39,551 nucleotides of DNA, taken from a virus. Where the stretch lies: the IMG/VR virus record IMGVR_UViG_3300040816_000283, positions 1-39,551 of that record. One strand, 5' to 3'. How positions within the stretch are numbered: position 1 is the first letter of the stretch; the number at the start of each line of letters is the position of its first letter. Position numbers and translations under genes: made by a program. Shown here one piece after another: positions 38,225 to 39,551 of this stretch. A model generated the notes under the pieces. It was not told the origin of the DNA. It did no database searches and saw only the letters and a program-made list of their open reading frames with translations.

Positions 38225-38253
38225 ATTATAAACTCTTTATCTGCAGAAGTCAA
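38225..38253 (-). promoter_or_regulatory. Early sigma70-like promoter with shared upstream module
   Basis: Minus-strand TTGACT (38248-38253), 17-base spacer, TATAAT (38225-38230), then the ATACTTGTAT palindrome (38217-38226). The same upstream module as at 10401 and 35211 is present, including a following AATTC-type stretch like the one at 10401. Confidence 0.92.
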
Positions 38254-38294
38254 GCAAAAAACGCACTTTTTTTGAATTCTTTTTCCTTGTTAAA

Positions 38295-39551
38295 TCAGTA
38301 GTTTAGGGCTAAAGTCAACAAATATTCACGTCCGCCGGCAGTATATTGGGGTAAAATCTCGAATTCTCTATCAAAAACGTCCCTAATTTGGAACATTACA
38401 TTGTAGATTCCAAAGTCTTTTCCTATATGTAACTGTGCTGATTTTACATCCTCGAGCGGTGTTTTGTCAACGTCTCGTCGTCCGTTTTGGTATGCTAGTT
38501 TGAACCCGTAGGTATAACCCTTGTAGTCGTCCTCAAACATGATTGCTGTACGAAGTTTAGGGATCCTTGGAAGATCTGAATGTGTGACTGCTATAACTGT
38601 CTTGAATTGTTTGTAGTAGGCTAGTACCTTAATACCCTTGGTACTGTAGGAGCCTGTGTTCACATACTGGTTATTGACATAGTCGTAATCTATACCCTCG
38701 TCAAATTCGTAGGCGAAAGCTGAAAAAATTTTATATCGTACGTCGACACCTTGCCCCTCCTCTGCGTTGAGAAACCGATTTGGTGATACCCAACCGTCGC
38801 CGTTCGTTTCATATAGAGTCGGTCGCCTATAACTATTCCCTACACTAATTGAAAAGTCTGGGGTTCTGACACCTACTTTATATACGAATACATCATCGTT
38901 CTCATATCTTAGTCCTGCATTAAACAAATCATAGGTAAGAAAAGAGTAGACTGATCCAACTGTTAACTTTTCGGCACCATTATCCTCTCTTTCTACGTTT
39001 GATCCAAGTAGTACATAATCGTTGACATACTTACGAGCATCTAAATAGTATCTTTGATTTTTAGAAGAGTAGCTCTCTTCACCGTTTCTCAAAAATGTTT
39101 GTTCGTTTTCTACGAACCCAAGTGTTGCATTTTCGCCTTGTATTGATAACTCGTGCTTCCTACCCTTTTGTTCACAATCGTCAGACTCCCAGCATGAATC
39201 ATAATCGTATTGGTAATCTGTTAAAGCATAATTTAATACACCCGTTTGAAGTCTTAAAACATTGTTATGGTAGTCGTCTTCTTCCTCATTGGTGTTCATT
39301 ACGCTACCATTCGATGCTTGCTTAGATGCTATAGAAAAGTATTTGTCGCCAACTGAAAAATATTTTGAATCACTGCCTGCTTGAGCTATGAAGTGTTTTC
39401 TAAGTTTGTCTGTTATAAAAACAGTGCCTGCTAAACTACCCGAGCCTGTGAGTACACTATTGGGCCCATGAGCAATCATGATCTCTTGGTATTGTTGAGG
39501 TAGATCGTTTGCCCAGTCATACCAACCAGTAGAAGGATCGTTAACGGGTAC
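38295..39551 (-). CDS. TonB-dependent-receptor-like outer-membrane protein, 3' part
   Basis: The open frame runs to the window edge, so the N-terminus (signal peptide, TonB box) is missing. The visible 418 residues begin in a plug domain: EIMIAHGPNSVLTGSGSLAG, then TVFITDK, matching the plug pattern V-x-x-G-P-x-S-x-L-x-G-S-G-x-x-G-G-x-x-x-I. The rest is a beta-barrel with alternating aromatic and polar residues. It includes SVGNSYRRPTLYETNGDGWV (receptor pattern FRxPTLxE) and the end NVMFQIRDVFDREFEILPQY, then AGGREYLLTLALNY, like the L-F-D-x-x-Y, G-R-x-x-x-x-x-L-x-Y close of these receptors with a final aromatic. The barrel is compact, about 370 residues. Receptors of this type take up vitamin B12, siderophores or glycans. 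The ligand is not readable, and a BtuB-like size is only suggestive. It lies upstream of the CobT promoter. Confidence 0.8.
   Translation of the reverse strand, partial: VPVNDPSTGWYDWANDLPQQYQEIMIAHGPNSVLTGSGSLAGTVFITDKLRKHFIAQAGSDSKYFSVGDKYFSIASKQASNGSVMNTNEEEDDYHNNVLRLQTGVLNYALTDYQYDYDSCWESDDCEQKGRKHELSIQGENATLGFVENEQTFLRNGEESYSSKNQRYYLDARKYVNDYVLLGSNVEREDNGAEKLTVGSVYSFLTYDLFNAGLRYENDDVFVYKVGVRTPDFSISVGNSYRRPTLYETNGDGWVSPNRFLNAEEGQGVDVRYKIFSAFAYEFDEGIDYDYVNNQYVNTGSYSTKGIKVLAYYKQFKTVIAVTHSDLPRIPKLRTAIMFEDDYKGYTYGFKLAYQNGRRDVDKTPLEDVKSAQLHIGKDFGIYNVMFQIRDVFDREFEILPQYTAGGREYLLTLALNY

Noticed and set aside
1-39551. CRISPR arrays, insertion sequences, rRNA, integrase or attachment sites
   Set aside because: I looked for regularly spaced repeats, transposase motifs, terminal inverted repeats and rRNA signatures and saw none; the only repeats of note are promoter modules.
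1-39551. Photosynthesis genes as evidence of a cyanophage
   Set aside because: No psbA, psbD or related genes are seen; similarity to cyanophage genes alone does not fix the host.

Overview
This 39.5-kb window is part of the genome of a T4-like myovirus, most like the marine T4-superfamily phages (cyanophage and pelagiphage type). The diagnosis rests on the T4 replication genes in their classic order, all on the minus strand. Read right to left they are sliding clamp (45), clamp loader (44 and 62), RegA, DNA polymerase (43), UvsX, helicase (41) and the 5' end of primase (61). RegA, Hsp20 and CobS/CobT-like proteins and many small proteins that I recognise from memory as marine-phage families support this. 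No photosynthesis gene is present, so a cyanobacterial host is not indicated. The host is Gram-negative, as shown by an Rz/Rz1-type spanin pair and an outer-membrane receptor gene. The species cannot be named from this sequence.

Layout, left to right, with transcription running right to left. (1) 1-179: start of primase with its own sigma70-like promoter. (2) 255-10334: small virion-associated genes, a large B12-type radical SAM enzyme, a P-loop kinase with a very basic tail, an overlapping spanin pair, a nucleotidyltransferase and a DUF6267-like protein with a ligase-like KxDG motif. (3) 10460-17798: a glycan or surface-modification stretch with glycosyltransferases, a TagD-like cytidylyltransferase and a 2OG-Fe(II) oxygenase. 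It is mixed with small phage genes, one tRNA-Thr(TGT) and a small HTH protein. (4) 17799-20237: an EF-hand membrane protein, an unknown protein and gp41. (5) 20237-22795: a coupled SDR / radical SAM / metzincin protease set plus a Cys-rich small protein. (6) 22749-32713: uvsX, a short UDP-sugar dehydrogenase, DNA polymerase, a nuclease, an Sm-like protein, Hsp20, a prolyl-hydroxylase-like protein, regA, 62, 44, a peroxiredoxin, a 58-residue protein and 45. (7) 32789-38191: small genes, a degenerate oxygenase-like protein, a CobS-like AAA+ ATPase, a sulfotransferase and a CobT-like VWA protein. (8) 38295-39551: a partial TonB-dependent-receptor-like outer-membrane protein running off the right edge.

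Regulation is readable. Nine TTGACW / N17-18 / TAYAAT early promoters all point along the minus strand. Three share a long AT-rich upstream module and three share a palindrome at the transcription start. TATAAATA late-promoter octamers precede virion genes and also several replication and chaperone genes. Starts are often preceded by GGAG(N)ATATTATG, a plausible target for the encoded RegA repressor. Genes are tightly packed with TAATG, ATGA and TGATG overlaps, and no gap exceeds 300 bases.

The most unusual content is the TonB-dependent receptor, the Cys-peptide / metzincin / radical SAM / SDR cassette inside the replication core, the peroxiredoxin between clamp and clamp-loader genes, and the sulfotransferase between the CobS-like and CobT-like genes.
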